NCBI RefSeq assembly: GCF_026151205.1 | Contig: NC_087078.1 | Location: forward strand, 16,323,118-16,387,117 | Reading direction: 5' to 3' | DNA: 64,000 nt | DNA from: Bolinopsis microptera | Lineage: Eukaryota > Ctenophora > Tentaculata > Lobata > Bolinopsidae | In this document: positions 33,839-47,049 of the stretch, piece by piece | Layout of the letters: every line of letters starts with the position of its first letter | Position numbering within the stretch: position 1 is the first letter of the stretch | The notes under the pieces: model-generated | Seen by the model: the letters and a program-made list of their open reading frames with translations, nothing else | What the model was told of the DNA's origin: nothing | Database searches by the model: none | Made by a program: the position numbers and the translations under genes

Positions 33839-36800
33839 ATGATTAGGATGAATATTCTAACTCATCTAAGTGCTGACGACAGCATCCTTCTCAACAGCGA
33901 CCACCACGACATAGCCTCCCACCAGGACGTCATCTCTCATGACGTCATCAATCCACTCGTGACGTCATCAAACCCACGTGACATCATAAACCCTCTTGTG
34001 ACCACCTCACAGCAGCTACTGAGCCACCAAATGCAGCGGCCCCTCCTCGACTCAATGTCTCAGAACATGACGTCTAGCATGTCCTGTGAGCGGCGAGCAG
34101 CCGAGCTGTCCTCCTACAACAGTAACAACCCTGCCACTGACGATGAGAGAGTGGTGCAGGCTATTTTAATATCTCACGATGGTCCACAGAGTTTCCCTCA
34201 GTTTAAAGATAATCAGCATCAACAACTTGGTTTGTGAAATACATTAAAATTCAACAAAATAGTTAGAAAATTAAGAAATTCCTTTCATCACCAAAATACA
34301 GAATATTTAAAACCTTTTCGGCTTAAATTGAAAAAATAACTCACAATTTTTGTAAACTTTTCAATCGTGTTTTCCTTGAAGACCAAAATTTCGCTGTAAG
34401 AGTTGCCTTGATAGTTGATAGTCAAAACCTCACCAGGATCGCCGTATGTGAAGATTACTGAACGGGACGGAAAGTTCGACTCGTGGGTAGTTTTACCACT
34501 GCGTGAGTTCCAGGAGATATATCAGAACAGTATCGACCTTGTGAGGAGACATTTGTTCGGAGCTCCTCTTTCTCACAAAGAGTATGTTAGATATGTTAGA
34601 TATGTTAAATACCTTACGAGACATATTTATATGGTACGAAATTTGGGGATTTTTGGAAAAAATGGGAAAAAATCCCCATATTTTCGTATTGAATTTCTGA
34701 AATTTCGTACTGAATTACTGTATTTCTGAAAAAAAATCCCCATATTTTCGTTCCCCCATAATTTCGATCCCCGCTAATTATGATCCACATAAATATGTCT
34801 TGTAAGGTATGTTAGAACTTTTACACTTTAGTTTTAAGTGTTTGTTTGACACTCTGATGCAGCTTTTTGGTATAATATGCTCTGAAAGATATAAACGAAA
34901 CATGTACATGTAATAAACAAATACTGGGAAATACTGTATAGGTCCTTATAACTTACTTTTTCTACTAACTTGTACATACATTCACGTTGCTAAACACGAC
35001 GACTTTACTAAAAGGGTACGCTTAACACGACGACTTTACTAAAAAGGTACGCTTAACACGACGACTTTACTAAAAGGGTACGCTTAACACGACGACTTTA
35101 CTAAAAAGGTACGCTTAACACGACGACTTTACTAAAAAGGTACGCTTAACACGACGACTTTACTAAAAGGGTACGCTTAACACGACGACTTTACTAAAAA
35201 GGTACGCTTAACACGACGACTTTACTAAAAGGGTACGTTAATAACACGACGACTAAATAAGACCACATATTACAGCAGCAGTGTACCGGGAGTGTTCCCA
35301 TGTGAAGATTGTGGATATGTGTATAACAAGGAGTATAACTTACAACGACACCGCAAGGAGAAACATGCCATCATTGTCAAACGGGTCAAGGTAAGATTAT
35401 GATATATAAAATATTACCTAGGTCGAAACTTTTTCGGCTCGTTCCGTTTTACACAGACGTTTGCATTGGAAGAGTTTTGTTCGGGTTCTGTTACTTTGTT
35501 AGTGTAAAAATAATCATCAATGAGGAACCACAGCATAAGCACTGTCAAAAATATCACCTTTTTAAATATGTTATGATTTTTCACTGATAAGTTGATAAAA
35601 TGATAGATGAACCGTCTTTTCCTCCCCCAGTGTCCGTATTGTGGCAAGTTCTACATCAGAGAAGACAATTTATTGCGGCATGTGAGGAATGTACACAATC
35701 AAGATGAGCGTTGTGTTTGTATCCACTGCGGCGCTGACTTCTACAGATACGCCAGCCTAAAGCGCCACATACTGGTTCCACATAATTATTATAATTATAA
35801 TAATTATGTAGATAATTGCAATTGTTTGAATCAGCAATATTAGTATTTTCATGTCGTTTTAGTTTAAAAGTTTAAACAGTTAACGCTCTCGACTTGAATT
35901 TAATCAAGTTTGTACAATATGTTCTTTCTCATTGTCAACACAATTTGCTTGCAGACGAAACACAAAGATTCGAAAGTTCACAAGTGTAACTTGTGTCCCA
36001 AGTCTTTTGCTTTTAAATGGGAGCTGAAGATACACAATCAGAACGCGCACGTCGTTGACCCTGGTTACACAGTGAGTCACTCGATATCTGCGATTTAAAA
36101 CATTGATATAACGACGTTAATATAACGACATTGATATCACAACTTCATTTCCATATTATAATAGATATATTCTAGAAGTACATAACTCGCATTCTCATCA
36201 CATTTGTTCCTAATTATTGTCTGAAATAACTTTAAAGATTACATTCCAAGCAACACACAATAACTTCAGTGTGAGTTGTGTAACAAGAATTACAAACGTC
36301 CCCAATCGCTCGCTGAACACAAGAAATTCTACCACGAAGGTCAGCGCGTGATCTGTAAGATAGACAACTGTAACGAACTGTTCAACACCATGGCAAACTT
36401 CAAGCGCCACAAGCGCGAGATGCACATGTCAGGTGATATAACTATGAAGCGCGGCCCCGCACAGAGTGAGGAGAGGTTTAAGTCGTACCAGATAGTTCCG
36501 GTGGAGAGTCTGGGGGTGGTGCGGTGCTGCGAGTGCGGGTTACCGTGCCACGGTCGCTCCGAACTCCAGAAACATTACAAAAAGGAGCATAAGAACTGTG
36601 CTGTGGATGGCACGGTAACGCGGCAGAAACCGCGCAAAACAGCAGACATCATGTACAAGTGTAACCAATGTCACACTACTTTTAAGGAAATGACAAGTTA
36701 CGAGAGTCACATCGCCAAGTTCCACTCGAGTGCCTCTCCGGAGTTGTCAGTTCAGTTTCCGTTTGGGAAGGGCTCTGTTTCTTGTTGTGATGGTGCCTGT

Positions 36801-36893
36801 GATAACACCGGACTGGATTTAAGTGTGACGTCACAGTTGTTAGCCATTCAGGATTGTGTGCCTTCTTCTAGTAATAATCATAATCTTTTATAA
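33839..36893 (+). CDS. Eight-finger C2H2 zinc-finger protein (6 exons)
   Basis: Exons: 33839-34229, 34437-34581, 35276-35390, 35631-35774, 35955-36071, 36270-36893. With the GTATGT donor at 34582 and CTG/GTTCCA at 35775, all phases agree and give 511 residues. The N-terminal 180 residues are finger-free and rich in S, H, N and Q, with a compact segment SPYVKITERDGKFDSWVVLP of unknown type. Eight C2H2 fingers follow (CEDC, CPYC, CIHC, CNLC, CELC, CKIDNC, CCEC, CNQC), most with H-x4-H spacing and irregular linkers, in the style of the 18,317 gene rather than the tandem cluster. The third finger is completed across the 35774/35955 intron. The acceptor before 35276 is a CAGCAGCAG series, allowing one-codon variants. 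Function and target unknown. Confidence 0.8.
34992..35259 (+). repeat. 31-bp x8 tandem repeat in a zinc-finger gene intron
   Basis: Units of AACACGACGACTTTACTAAA plus AAGGTACGCTT. Each has a donor-like AAGGTACGC or GGGTACGC. The array ends 16 bases before the acceptor at 35275. Confidence 0.9.
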
Positions 36894-37573
36894 CATCGGG
36901 AATGTACAATGTTACAATGTAGTCCTGTAAACCCCGATTTACCGCAGTGTTTGAGGGAAGGAAACTGCCGGAGTAAGTCGAGGTTTGTGGTATAGCAATA
37001 GAATATTTTGTAACCAATGTCAACGTTATCTTGTTGAAAACAATTTAAAGTAATTTAAATATTTTATTTGAAATTTCAAGTGTCAGTATTTCAGTTTGGA
37101 TCTTCAACCTCTTTTGTATACGCTTATTATTTATTTACATTTTCTCAGTTCATGGTTTTTTGACAGTAGGTTTATACAGCAAATTTATAAAGAAACATTT
37201 GCAAAATTTCCTGTTTATGAATTAGAATGTATTATAACAGAATAGCTAATGTTTAAAAAGCTCGACAAAATTTAGTTCCATAATTGCCCTAATTGTAATT
37301 TTATTTATATGATGTAATACTTATTTTTAAGAATAAAAAATGACATTTGTTTTCAATTAAAATGGGACTTGGTATTTCTACCATGCCATGCAGAGTCAGA
37401 AGAACAAAATATACGCTAGTAAATTGTTGCTCAAATAATTTATTTGCCAGCCAATTCAAATCATCTGTCTCCACGCTCATCAATTAAATTTAATAAGAAT
37501 ACATCACATACATTTTAGCGCTGACAATTGTATTTTAATTTTGAATCTCATGATACATAGGAAGTAGCACAGA
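36894..37573. other. Spacer between the zinc-finger gene and the CPSF6/7-like gene
   Basis: AT-rich. It must hold the 3' UTR of the upstream gene and the promoter of the next. No distinct element recognised. Confidence 0.5.
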
Positions 37574-40500
37574 ATGGCAACATTAGACGACATAGATTTG
37601 TACGGAGATGGCCTAGCTACTGAGCTTAATGTGTCACAGTCTGTCAGTACACCCGTAAGTTTTCACATCGGAATATTTTATTAATATGAATTATGTTGTA
37701 ACTAAAATTGTGATTGAGTCATACTTCATTCATCTATTCAGGTTATGATGTTTTTGGCTACATCTTATTTTATGTTTGATTGACAGTTACATCTTTACAC
37801 TTTATGACTTACTTCTAACAGAAAACTTAACATTTTGTAGGTGGTGTCATCTCCGTATATCAAGCCAGAACCAACACCCCAGATAAAGCTAGAACCAACC
37901 ACAATGGTCACCCCAGCTCCTCTCCCTTTTCCTCCTCCAACCGCCATTACAGTCAAGGTACTGGGACTCATGTTCAGGCTGCTGTCTTGAATTGTTTCAC
38001 AATTACATGGTTAAGTTATCACAAAACGTGTGTGACTTGATAAATATTATATGCAAAAGTATGCGTGAATATTATAATATGCAGTATTCATGCTGAATAT
38101 TCATCTGAAATTAACAGAGTATCATTTCCAGTCTCTCGCTCCGCCAGTTTCTCTAGTTTCGTTAATACAAGAAAGTTATGCCTGCCATGAAGCAACCGGC
38201 GATTCTAATGATCAATTTTTATTGTATTATAATTTATTTGAACTGTATAATTATTGTATATTATGTACGTTTTCCGTTCTCACTTCTTGATGTTTTATAT
38301 TATAATTGATTAATATTGTAATCCATTTTTATGGAGATTGTACTATTGTTGAATGCATTTTTTTAGTTACTTTCTTGGTGGTTTCCCACGAGCAAATTTG
38401 TTTGATAATTGATTGTGTAATTTGAATGAATATTTTTATTCAAGTCTCCTTTTACCTGGAAAATTTAGAACGGATATAAATTACCCTAAATTATCATTCA
38501 TCATAATTTAAAACAGTCTTTCCTGCTTCAGTCATTTTCACTCATTTAGGATTTTCCGATAAATTCGCATTATGATTTGAGCGTTAGAGATAACATACTA
38601 GCATTTTAAAGCTTTTTGAAAGACAACCCAACATATTATAATACAACTTTTATGGTTTTACTTCATTGTTTACAATTACAAGCTTGGAATAAGCAAGCTT
38701 TTTTTTTGTTGATCAACTAAAATTTGAATTTAAAACTCAAATAATTGTTCAGTCCAATGTTTGAGTAGAGTTGTTGTAAACAGCATTTAAACGAAAATAT
38801 TTGACAAATTTCTTTCTTAAGTATATGCCATAAGCATCGTTTAATCGCATGATCTTTAATTCATTTACGTGATTTAACTATTTTACGATTTAAGATTGAC
38901 ATTGTGATTGTTTTAAGAAATATAATGTATTTAATATCATGTGTAAATTGGCATTGTTTTAATCATTGAAATTGAATACAAGTTCTGGATTTTTAAATTT
39001 GAGTTTAAGGTATGGCGAAAGTATCATATTATAATTGTTTTCAGCAAATTTGTGTACTCTCGAGCATTGAGTTTTGTAAACTGTAATAAAATGAATTGGT
39101 TGGTAGCTAATAAATAGTAGGTTTCTATCTTGATTTTTCAAATGAAAATTATTGAAATATCGTTTCGGCAAATCTAGCCTAATGTGTTATATTTTACTTT
39201 CTGGAAATCTCAAAATGAGTAAAGTCTGTTAATGTGTAACGGGTGTATTATTTTCCACTTGAAATGATTATTTTTGTCGATTTCTTTCCTGTTGCTCTTT
39301 AAGAGAATTTCAAATAATTTATAGAATTTTTGCTTTCTTTTGGAATGTAATATTTAATGTTATGATAGTTGCAATTTAAGTTGTTTTCAATACTTTATTT
39401 TTCTAGATACTCATATAATTTACTCAGTTATTTTTTAAATTTAATGTTGTCACAATTTTCTTAGTTCATTTTTCACGATATAACGTTGGTAACGTTTTAA
39501 AAATTAAGTTTAACAAGAAAATAGATAATTCACGTATATGTACAATTTTATCGTCAAGGGTTTTCAAAAAGTTTCGCTTTTGTTTCCGTGAGAGATTTTT
39601 TAATGTGAGATAAATGTATGGAATGTACTGTGATATTGTGAGAATTTTAAGAACGAAACACTGGCGAAACACGCTGTGAATGGTAAGCCATACTAAATGT
39701 AAAAGGAATTTAGGGAACAAGCTTATCAATCATCATGGATTGGGAAATTGAGCAGCCATCCGCACGTAAGAAATGCGGCCGCATTTCTTGTTTATACTAT
39801 CCTTTCCTCATTCAGTGCTGAAATTCATACCTCAGTAATTGTTTTGAAAAGTCAAGTGATCATTCTTATAAAAGTTAAAGTTGAATTGTTGAATTGTACA
39901 GTGGCCTTTGAAAAGGTTCAATTTCGTTACTCTCCTGGTTTTGAACAGTTAATTGATAAGCTTGTTCGTAATTAATTTTACGTACTTTAAATATTCCTCT
40001 CAGATTTTTCAAAGTCTGTATATTTCTAAAGGTTAAGAAAGTAGTTTGTGGTTGCTTTTCTAACAAGTGTAATTTCAGCAAGAACCCGTTCCGATGCCAT
40101 CTACTCCTGCTATCCCTATTGCTGGGATGCCTGGAGGTAATTACTCTATTAATCAATCATTCCATTAAATTCATTAAGTTCGGAAAATTGAGTTGGTTTT
40201 AACAAGTTCACCTCCCGCTTTGACACGACTCTGTACTCTGGAGTCGGGTGTTACTTTTCTTTTATTTCTCGTGTTGGGACTGTCAGTTACCTTAACTGTC
40301 GTTCAAATTTCAGTGACTTACGTTACTCAAGACACGTTCGCTCAGCAGAACAGACATCAGTACATTGACCCAAATGACCCTAAATCGAGGACTGTGTACG
40401 TTGGAAATTTGACCTGGGTAAGTCAGATAGTGAAACTTTTACATCCTTGTACGCAAATATGACCCCTGCATTGCTACAATAGATGTGATAATTTTGTATT

Positions 40501-43500
40501 TTGACGACAATAGTGAAATACACAATTTTTCAATTACTTTAATACTTTGTCTCTTCTTTTTGTCGTCAACTTTTAATTTTTGTGCAGCTTTACGTCTATT
40601 TGTGGAGTGCTTGTTAAGAGTAACTAGTTCTCTTTTTTGTTTTTTGATGGTGCCGGACCATTGTGCCATATTCGCGCCCAATCAAAGCAATTTCACTGAA
40701 TTTGTAACGCGCGGTGAAGATATAACGGGTAAATGATCTCCGCGGCGCGTTGCATTTTGACGCGCGCAGTGCATGCATGTAATATATGATTTAATTCTTG
40801 ACTTCTATTCAGACTTCAGTCAATTTAATTTTAGACTTCATCACAGTTCGCATACATACTCATAATAAATGTTGAATAATACCATCCATTGATTCATTAT
40901 TGGTAAAAAGCAGTACCACAACTTCTCTGAAACAAAGTAAAACACTTTCAATTCCTTTTTGCAGTGGACTACCGACCAGGATCTGATCCACGCATGTGCT
41001 AGTCTGAACGTACGTGACGTTTCTAACATCAAGTTTTACGAGAATCGGACCAACGGCCAGAGCAAGGGTTATTGCGCTATTGATGTAGGAAGTTTGAACA
41101 GTGCTAAAACTCTCATGCATGAACTCAGGAACGTGTAAGTAACTTTAATAGCAGAAGCTCGTGACTTACTCTTCTCAGGCATTGTTATTTTTAGTTTTTA
41201 CAACAGCTTTTGATAGTGTTTCTCGGTTGAATTAAACCTTAAAACGTTATATTTCAGGACGATTCACAATGAACATCCATACGTGGCAATAGCTTCAAAA
41301 ACTCCTCTCTATTACTTTGAAACTGCATTAGGAATTAAGAACGACGACAAGAACAAAAAAGGTATGGAATTACAGAATTCCAGTAAATTGTACAGTTCTG
41401 ACGAATTTCGTTTAGATAATATACGTATAGTTGGGGGACGAGTAATTTCAAAGAGAGTCTTTTTCTGATTAACACTTTGTTCCTTCTGAAGTGAGTACTT
41501 AGAAAGCAGCGTCTAAATTTTACCATTACAGTTGGTTTCGATCCAGCAGTACCGCCATCAATGCCCGCGATGCCACCCAGAATGCCACCACTACCGCTTC
41601 CTGGAATGCCAGGTCTACCTCCCCCTGGAATGCCACCTCCGGGAATGCCTCGTATGCCACCACCAGGATGCCCTCTTCCTCCTCCCATGCCTCTCCCCAA
41701 CCCCCACATGGGTATTACTCCCATGTTACCTCCTCCTCCTAATCTAGCCAGACCTCCACCCAGTAAGTGCAGAGGAGTTCTAATAAAACTATTTTACTTC
41801 TACGTCATTCAACTTTAACATATGCTAATAACATACGTTTCTTATATATAATGTATTTAATATCATGTGTAAATTGGCATTGTTTTAATCATTGAAATTG
41901 AATACAAGTTCTGGATTTTTAAATTTGAGTTTAAGGCATGGCGAAAGTATCATATTATAATTGTTTTCAGCAAATTTGTGTACTCTCGAGCATTGAGTTT
42001 TGTAAACTGTAATAAAATGAATTGGTTGGTAGCTAATAAATAGTAGGTTTCTATCTTGATTTATGCTAATAACATACGTTTCTTAAATCTTGTAGTTTAT
42101 TGATAATTCCAGATTGAATTGAAGAAATTGTGCAGGTATTAAATATTTCCCCCTCAGTGGCTCTACCTCGACCGATGATGCCAACGATGCCCTTCGCACC
42201 CCTCTCGGTCCCCGTGAGTCAGATCGCCCCTCCACCCGTTAGTATCAGCGCTGCTCACGTTAACCCTGCGTTCCTGCCTGCTGTTGCCAAGGTAGGTCAT
42301 TTCTACAGATATTGTTATCTTGTCATTTCTACAGATATTGTTATCTTGTCATTTCTACAGATATTGTTATCTTGTCATTTCTACAGATATTGTTATCTTG
42401 TCATTTCTACAGATATTGTTATCTTGTTATGACTGAATGAATGTTTATTTTTTTCTTATGCCCGATTATGGATGACCCCGATTTTCAATTCTTAAAATTT
42501 ATTGGCTATCGGATAGTCAGCATGTGATTAGATGCTTGCTTCGATATATCGCGGTTGAGGAAAGAAATTGACTATCATTACTTACGAATCGTTGATATAT
42601 AATAAGCTCCTTGCTCCAGCCAGAGGACTTGATGAGTGAGCAAGAGAAAGAAGACATGATTGACAAGAACCACCAAGTGTGCAAGACAGCAATCCTCCGT
42701 GCATACGAAAGCTGCGACGCCAGGGACTACGACCAAGCGGAGGGTACTGTGGCGGCAGCACTAAAGATCATCAAGATGAGTGCTGTGTCAGACGATTCCA
42801 AGAGCAAAGCATTCATTTCAGATCTTGAAGAATGTTTGGCGTACGTTCAGAAAAGACAGAAGAAATCTAAGTAAGTCATATTTTCTAGTAGGGCTGTGGA
42901 CGTGTATAAACTGCACACGGAGCATTATATTTGCAGACATCAAATTTACTTTATATGTGAATATGAAAACGTTTCTCCGTGGAATTGAGATTCACTCTAA
43001 CATCCACAATTCTACAGGCAATCAGGGAGGTCTGGTTCGCATCGGAGGACCGAGCGGACATCGGAGAAGAAAGCGGAGAGATCCTCAGATCGGCGTAGAA
43101 CTAGATCACGATCCCAGGAAGAAAATAGAGACCGGAAAAGAGACAAACGTTCAGATAGATCAGACAACACCAGATCTGAAAATTCCAGATCCGACAACAC
43201 CAGATCTGAAAATTCCAGATCTGACAACACCAGATCTGAAAATTCCAGATCTGACAACACCAGATCTGAAAATTCCAGATCTGACAACTCCAGGTTGAGC
43301 TACTGTGGGACTTAATAAGAATTCGTTTCTTGGTTTCATTTTCGATTTCGTCAATTTTGATCAGTATACTTTTTCATCCAATTTATTGCATCTCTAGCTC
43401 TTTTCTTATCTCATACTTAGCGCATTTGCACAGGCGAAGGATGAAAACCAGAATTCAGTGAGGTGCTGCCTATTAATATTTGTTTGTTACAGGTCTTACA

Positions 43501-43559
43501 ACGACCGTTCTAAAGACTACGAAGACTACAAAGAACTGAGAAGGCGCGAACTGATCTGA
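37574..43559 (+). CDS. CPSF6: CPSF6/CPSF7-like cleavage factor Im subunit (11 exons)
   Basis: Exons: 37574-37654, 37841-37957, 40079-40136, 40314-40417, 40965-41134, 41258-41361, 41532-41762, 42158-42291, 42620-42870, 43018-43293, 43493-43559. GT-AG and phase-consistent, giving 530 residues. CFIm selects poly(A) sites in the nucleus; this large subunit pairs with NUDT21. N-terminus MATLDDIDLYGDG; one RRM from RTVYVGNLTWWTTDQDL (RNP2) to NGQSKGYCAIDV (RNP1); a Pro/Met-rich middle; the family signature AAHVNPAFLP; the helical segment AILRAYESCDARDYDQA; and an RS-type tail containing a 10-residue DNTRSENSRS repeat. The tail is shorter and more Asn/Asp-rich than vertebrate RS tails. AATAAA lies at 43599-43604. 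I see one gene for the CPSF6/7 pair; which of the two it equals cannot be decided here. Confidence 0.93.
38921..39135 (+). repeat. Source copy of a 215-bp intragenic duplication
   Basis: This segment of the second CPSF6-like intron recurs at 41847-42061, in another intron of the same gene, with only one mismatch seen (AAGGTATGG versus AAGGCATGG). Confidence 0.9.
41821..42085 (+). repeat. 215-bp copied segment flanked by 24-bp direct repeats
   Basis: 41847-42061 copies 38921-39135. The insert lies between two identical 24-bp sequences, TATGCTAATAACATACGTTT plus CTTA, at 41821-41844 and 42062-42085. The flanks look like a target duplication created at insertion. Confidence 0.9.
42292..42427 (+). 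repeat. 26-bp x5 repeat adjoining a CPSF6-like splice donor
   Basis: Five units of TCATTTCTACAGATATTGTT plus ATCTTG begin five bases after exon end 42291. Every unit carries the acceptor-like TTTCTACAG. Confidence 0.92.
43163..43293 (+). repeat. 30-bp coding repeat ending at a splice donor
   Basis: In-frame 30-bp units encode DNTRSENSRS in the RS-like tail. The array runs to the last base of the exon, where TCCAG meets GTTGAG. Adjacent unit sequences are almost identical, so the repeat is recent. Confidence 0.92.
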
Positions 43560-43598
43560 CACTCCCCAACTTGAATTCCTCATACTCCGTTCCTCCTG

Positions 43599-43604
43599 AA
43601 TAAA
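43599..43604 (+). terminator. Poly(A) signal of the CPSF6-like gene
   Basis: AATAAA lies 40 bases after the stop codon, followed by a T-rich stretch. Confidence 0.6.
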
Positions 43605-44769
43605 ACTCGGCAATTTTCTCCAGTTTATTGTGTTATTTATCCGTGTTTTAAGGGTGGTAGCTTGGACATGGTTCATTTGTTCTACAGTTTCAGTCACTTT
43701 TTCGGAGACCGAATTATGTCTAAATATTGTTGGTATATGTTTTAAAAGGGCAAACAATGCTTAAACAATGTGTTTCTATTATTATAATCATTTGCTTTTA
43801 AGGCATTGGACCGTTTTATTCTTTTATTGGTAGCATTGCATGCGAGTTGCATTAATCGCATTGTTAATGAATCGGGACGATTTGATATTGTAGTGGTTGT
43901 TAATCTTTGGTACGCGGTCTTACAGATAAGCTATAAATTATTTTTTTTCGATTTTCTGCTTAAAACTTCTTTCATTTGTTTCTCGTCAAGTTGATTCCTT
44001 CGCCGAATAAATTAAATTTTTGCGGTGATGTTGGACAGATGCCAAATAAACTCACCAAACGAGACCATAAGAATGTAGTCAGACTCAGTGTAATAAGCGC
44101 CATGAGTTGGCACAGATTTTTGTTTTCGATTTTGATAAAATTAAAGGTACGGAAAAAATATTTTCGGCCCATACTGATCAGAGAAGCATGAAACGTAGAG
44201 GAAAGTGGTTTCCCGGAAAACATTAAAAATTGGTGACTTCGAAAATGTTACCTCCGAGTCATTCTCGATATTTACCTCTGACGGCAGTCTCCCCGCTTCC
44301 GAGCATCGCAAAGGGGAATGATTCCAAGATCGTATATCGAGGAGTATGTACTGTTCAATCTATAAATGGGTTAAAATTAGCAGTTTTTTCCCTACTTATG
44401 ATTAAAATTAAAGAATGAAGCAGAAAGTTAGAATTTAGTAACTGACCTCAACTAAAAGTAAACCTGAAAGTATCGATGTGTAAACTTGTGATGTCCATGT
44501 CAGTGTGTTCTAGTCAGCGAAACAGTGCGTCAGGAATGTTCAAGACTTTTAGTCAAGAACCTCATCACAACTTTCTCGCAAGTGTTATGTGAGGCCGGTA
44601 ATATTGTTATTTATCTTATCATAATCGAGTGTTTGGGCCTGTTTTGTTTTAAAGTATTTATTTGTATGGTGCCCAAAACTTTGGCCCTAGTCAAAGTTTT
44701 GGACACCATTCAAGAAGTTATAATAATATTACTCTTTAAGACTAAGTAATAACATCAGTTCAACATAGA

Positions 44770-46164
44770 TTAAAGTAATCTTTTTGATTTGAACCTACCC
44801 ATTTCCCATCCAATGACAGCCAATTCATGTAATACAAGTTCTCCGGTAGCCTTGTAGAATTTGACATTATCACCCTTCCAGTTGCATTCAATTCTGTAAG
44901 TTTGTTCTTCTCTCGTCAGTTTATCGTGGAGATCGAGTTGGCCGCAAGCTTTTTGTCTAAGGTTATTCCCTTGGTAGACCATAACAGTGGCCCCAGATTG
45001 TTCCTCCTTACACGTTTTGAATTTCTCCAAGCTCGTGGTGCAGTGATCTTTTTCTACATACCAAGCCGTGAAAAACTGGCTGAAGACCACCACTTCGTCG
45101 ATGAAATAAATCTTGTCCAAAGCAAGGTTAAGCCATACATCTTCTCCAAATGCGAAAGCTGCTGTGGAGAGGTCGTTGTCAAAGGACTTGTCTGCAGAGA
45201 AGTTATCCTCATCACTATCTTTTGTGTTAGATTGGGTTGCTGTTATTGAAGTGATCTCTTGCGGTTCATCTGATGTTGCTGAAAAAGAAGCAAGAAGTGA
45301 TGATAATGTTAGCTCAATTTACAATTTATAAGCATGGAATTTTGTCAGCTGCTGGCTGCTGCAGTGCTGCTCGAATTATCATGTATTAATTTCATAATAC
45401 TATATCACTTACCAGAGGGAGAATAAAACACATCAATCTCCGAGAAAGACAGTGTTGATCTTTCTGTCAAATCTCTATCAGTCATCATTACCTGATCTCC
45501 AACGAGTTTGCAATAGAATGTGTATGTTTGAGCCTCTACACTTCGTGATTTGCTATTAACAACAATGATTCCACATAGAGACTTTTTACCAGTTTCTGTG
45601 TTGACGACATTTACCTCAGTGTTGCTAAGTACGTGAGTGCAACAGTCCATCCTATTGATGACTACTATTTTTGTGATGGAATAAACCTTTCCCAAATTGA
45701 ATTTCACCCAGTTTGCCTTACTAAAATCACCTCCATCTTTTGGGGCATACATGGTGTTTAAATTATCATCATACGCTTTTTCTGGTATTTGCCCGTTCGC
45801 GTTCGGGTGAATGCTCTGTGCCTCTGACGATACTATTTGTATCGGCTGGTCAATTCCCTCTGAAAATATGTATTTATATTATATTTATTAACAATGCCAA
45901 AATGCTCTAATAAAAACATCAACCTTTATTATTTATGCAACAGCAAACATTCTCTTTGTAACATAAGGAGAAATAGCCGAAGAAATCATTATAAGAATGA
46001 TTATACCGGATTACTGCAAGCTGTTTTAAAGGTAGAAATATAAAATAAGCTGTTATGAGTGACTAGGGAGTGCATGACTACAATAACATGTACATACCAA
46101 CAAAAGTTGTTATCCTCAAGACTAGGAGAACTCCAAAGAGCTTGAGAATGAGAAGCTGTAACAT
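44770..46164 (-). CDS. Secreted protein with fucolectin-like (F5/8-type) domain
   Basis: Exons on the minus strand: 46164-46098, 45859-45413, 45278-44770. Phases agree and give 340 residues. MLQLLILKLFGVLLVLRITT is a signal peptide, so the product should be secreted. Residues about 45-170 resemble the eel-fucolectin/tachylectin-4/pentraxin (FTP) branch of the galactose-binding fold: AYDDNLNTMYAPKDGGDFSK, NWVKFNLGKVYSITKIVVIN, R-M-D-C-C, and a C-terminal SFSEIDVFYS strand. The last 170 residues repeat the layout more loosely (DVWLNLALDKIYFIDEVVVF, ending LVLHELAVIG), suggesting a second, degenerate domain. Whether it binds fucose is not known; the full His/Arg sugar-binding set could not be confirmed. 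It is convergent with the CPSF6-like gene, whose end is 1.2 kb away. Confidence 0.75.
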
Positions 46165-47049
46165 GTTTGTTGATTGTGTCCCACCAACTCTCATATAACT
46201 TAATCCTGTTGACGTTGTATGTTTGTGTAGCCTCGCGTTAGCGTTATTTCAAAATTATATCAAAGAGTATCATTCTAACTATTACTATTAGTCATAAGTC
46301 ATAGTTTGTGCAAAAATCTTTGACAAGTGGAAACTTGTTAGTTTTCATGGGCTTCTTATTTCCTATGATATTATATTTGTCAAAACATCTCGTGGAGTAC
46401 GTTCTCAGCCCGACAAACAGTTACCCTGTTACCTAGCTTGCTAACAAAATTTTTGAGAAACGTAAAGACCGGAGACACTCATACAACTTAGCATAACACA
46501 TAAGTTAACTGTGATAAAACATGACAATAAAATTAAAAGCCAAAAAAGCAAAAGAGAAGCAATATGAACAATGAATTTTATGAATCTGCCAGTTTGGGGT
46601 GAAAGCGCCAAGCGGTGTAGTCAGTAATTCTCCGTGGCATGGCAGCCTTATGCTTATAGTTATTCTTATAGTTATAGACTTAGAGGAAAGATTCAAAAAA
46701 ATTATGTATTCCATTTTACAACTCAATTGTACTACTTATATACTTATAGTTATACTTGTACTTGTACTTGTAGAAAAATAAGTCCATGCAGAGCAGCAAA
46801 ATGATTGCGTAACTCCGACCAAACACGAGAGTACGAAAAAAGAATGAGAAAAAAAGATATTAGAAGAAAAATGATAAGAAGATTATTAAACATAAAACAC
46901 CTGCCTTAGTTTAGTTGTCCACATGACACATGGTCATGAGCACTCATCTTGACTTTGAGTCTATTAATATTCGTTATCCTTAGTAACGTAAACTACCTGA
47001 GTACCAGCGTGCAGCGGTTATATAATTGAGACTTTACTGGTGACTGGGC
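46165..47049. other. Spacer with (TATACT/TTGTAC)-type simple repeats
   Basis: No gene is recognised. It should contain the lectin-like gene's promoter. Short simple repeats (ACTTATAGTTATACTTGTAC) lie at about 46,650-46,780. Confidence 0.5.

Noticed and set aside
34921-35020. An extra exon encoding VAKHDDFTKR before the 31-bp array
   Set aside because: The exon phases on either side already join correctly using the GTATGT donor at 34582, and no acceptor giving an agreeing phase was found for this segment.
41335-41724. Gly/Pro-rich minus-strand ORF of 129 residues
   Set aside because: Antisense of the Pro/Met-rich exon of the CPSF6-like gene.
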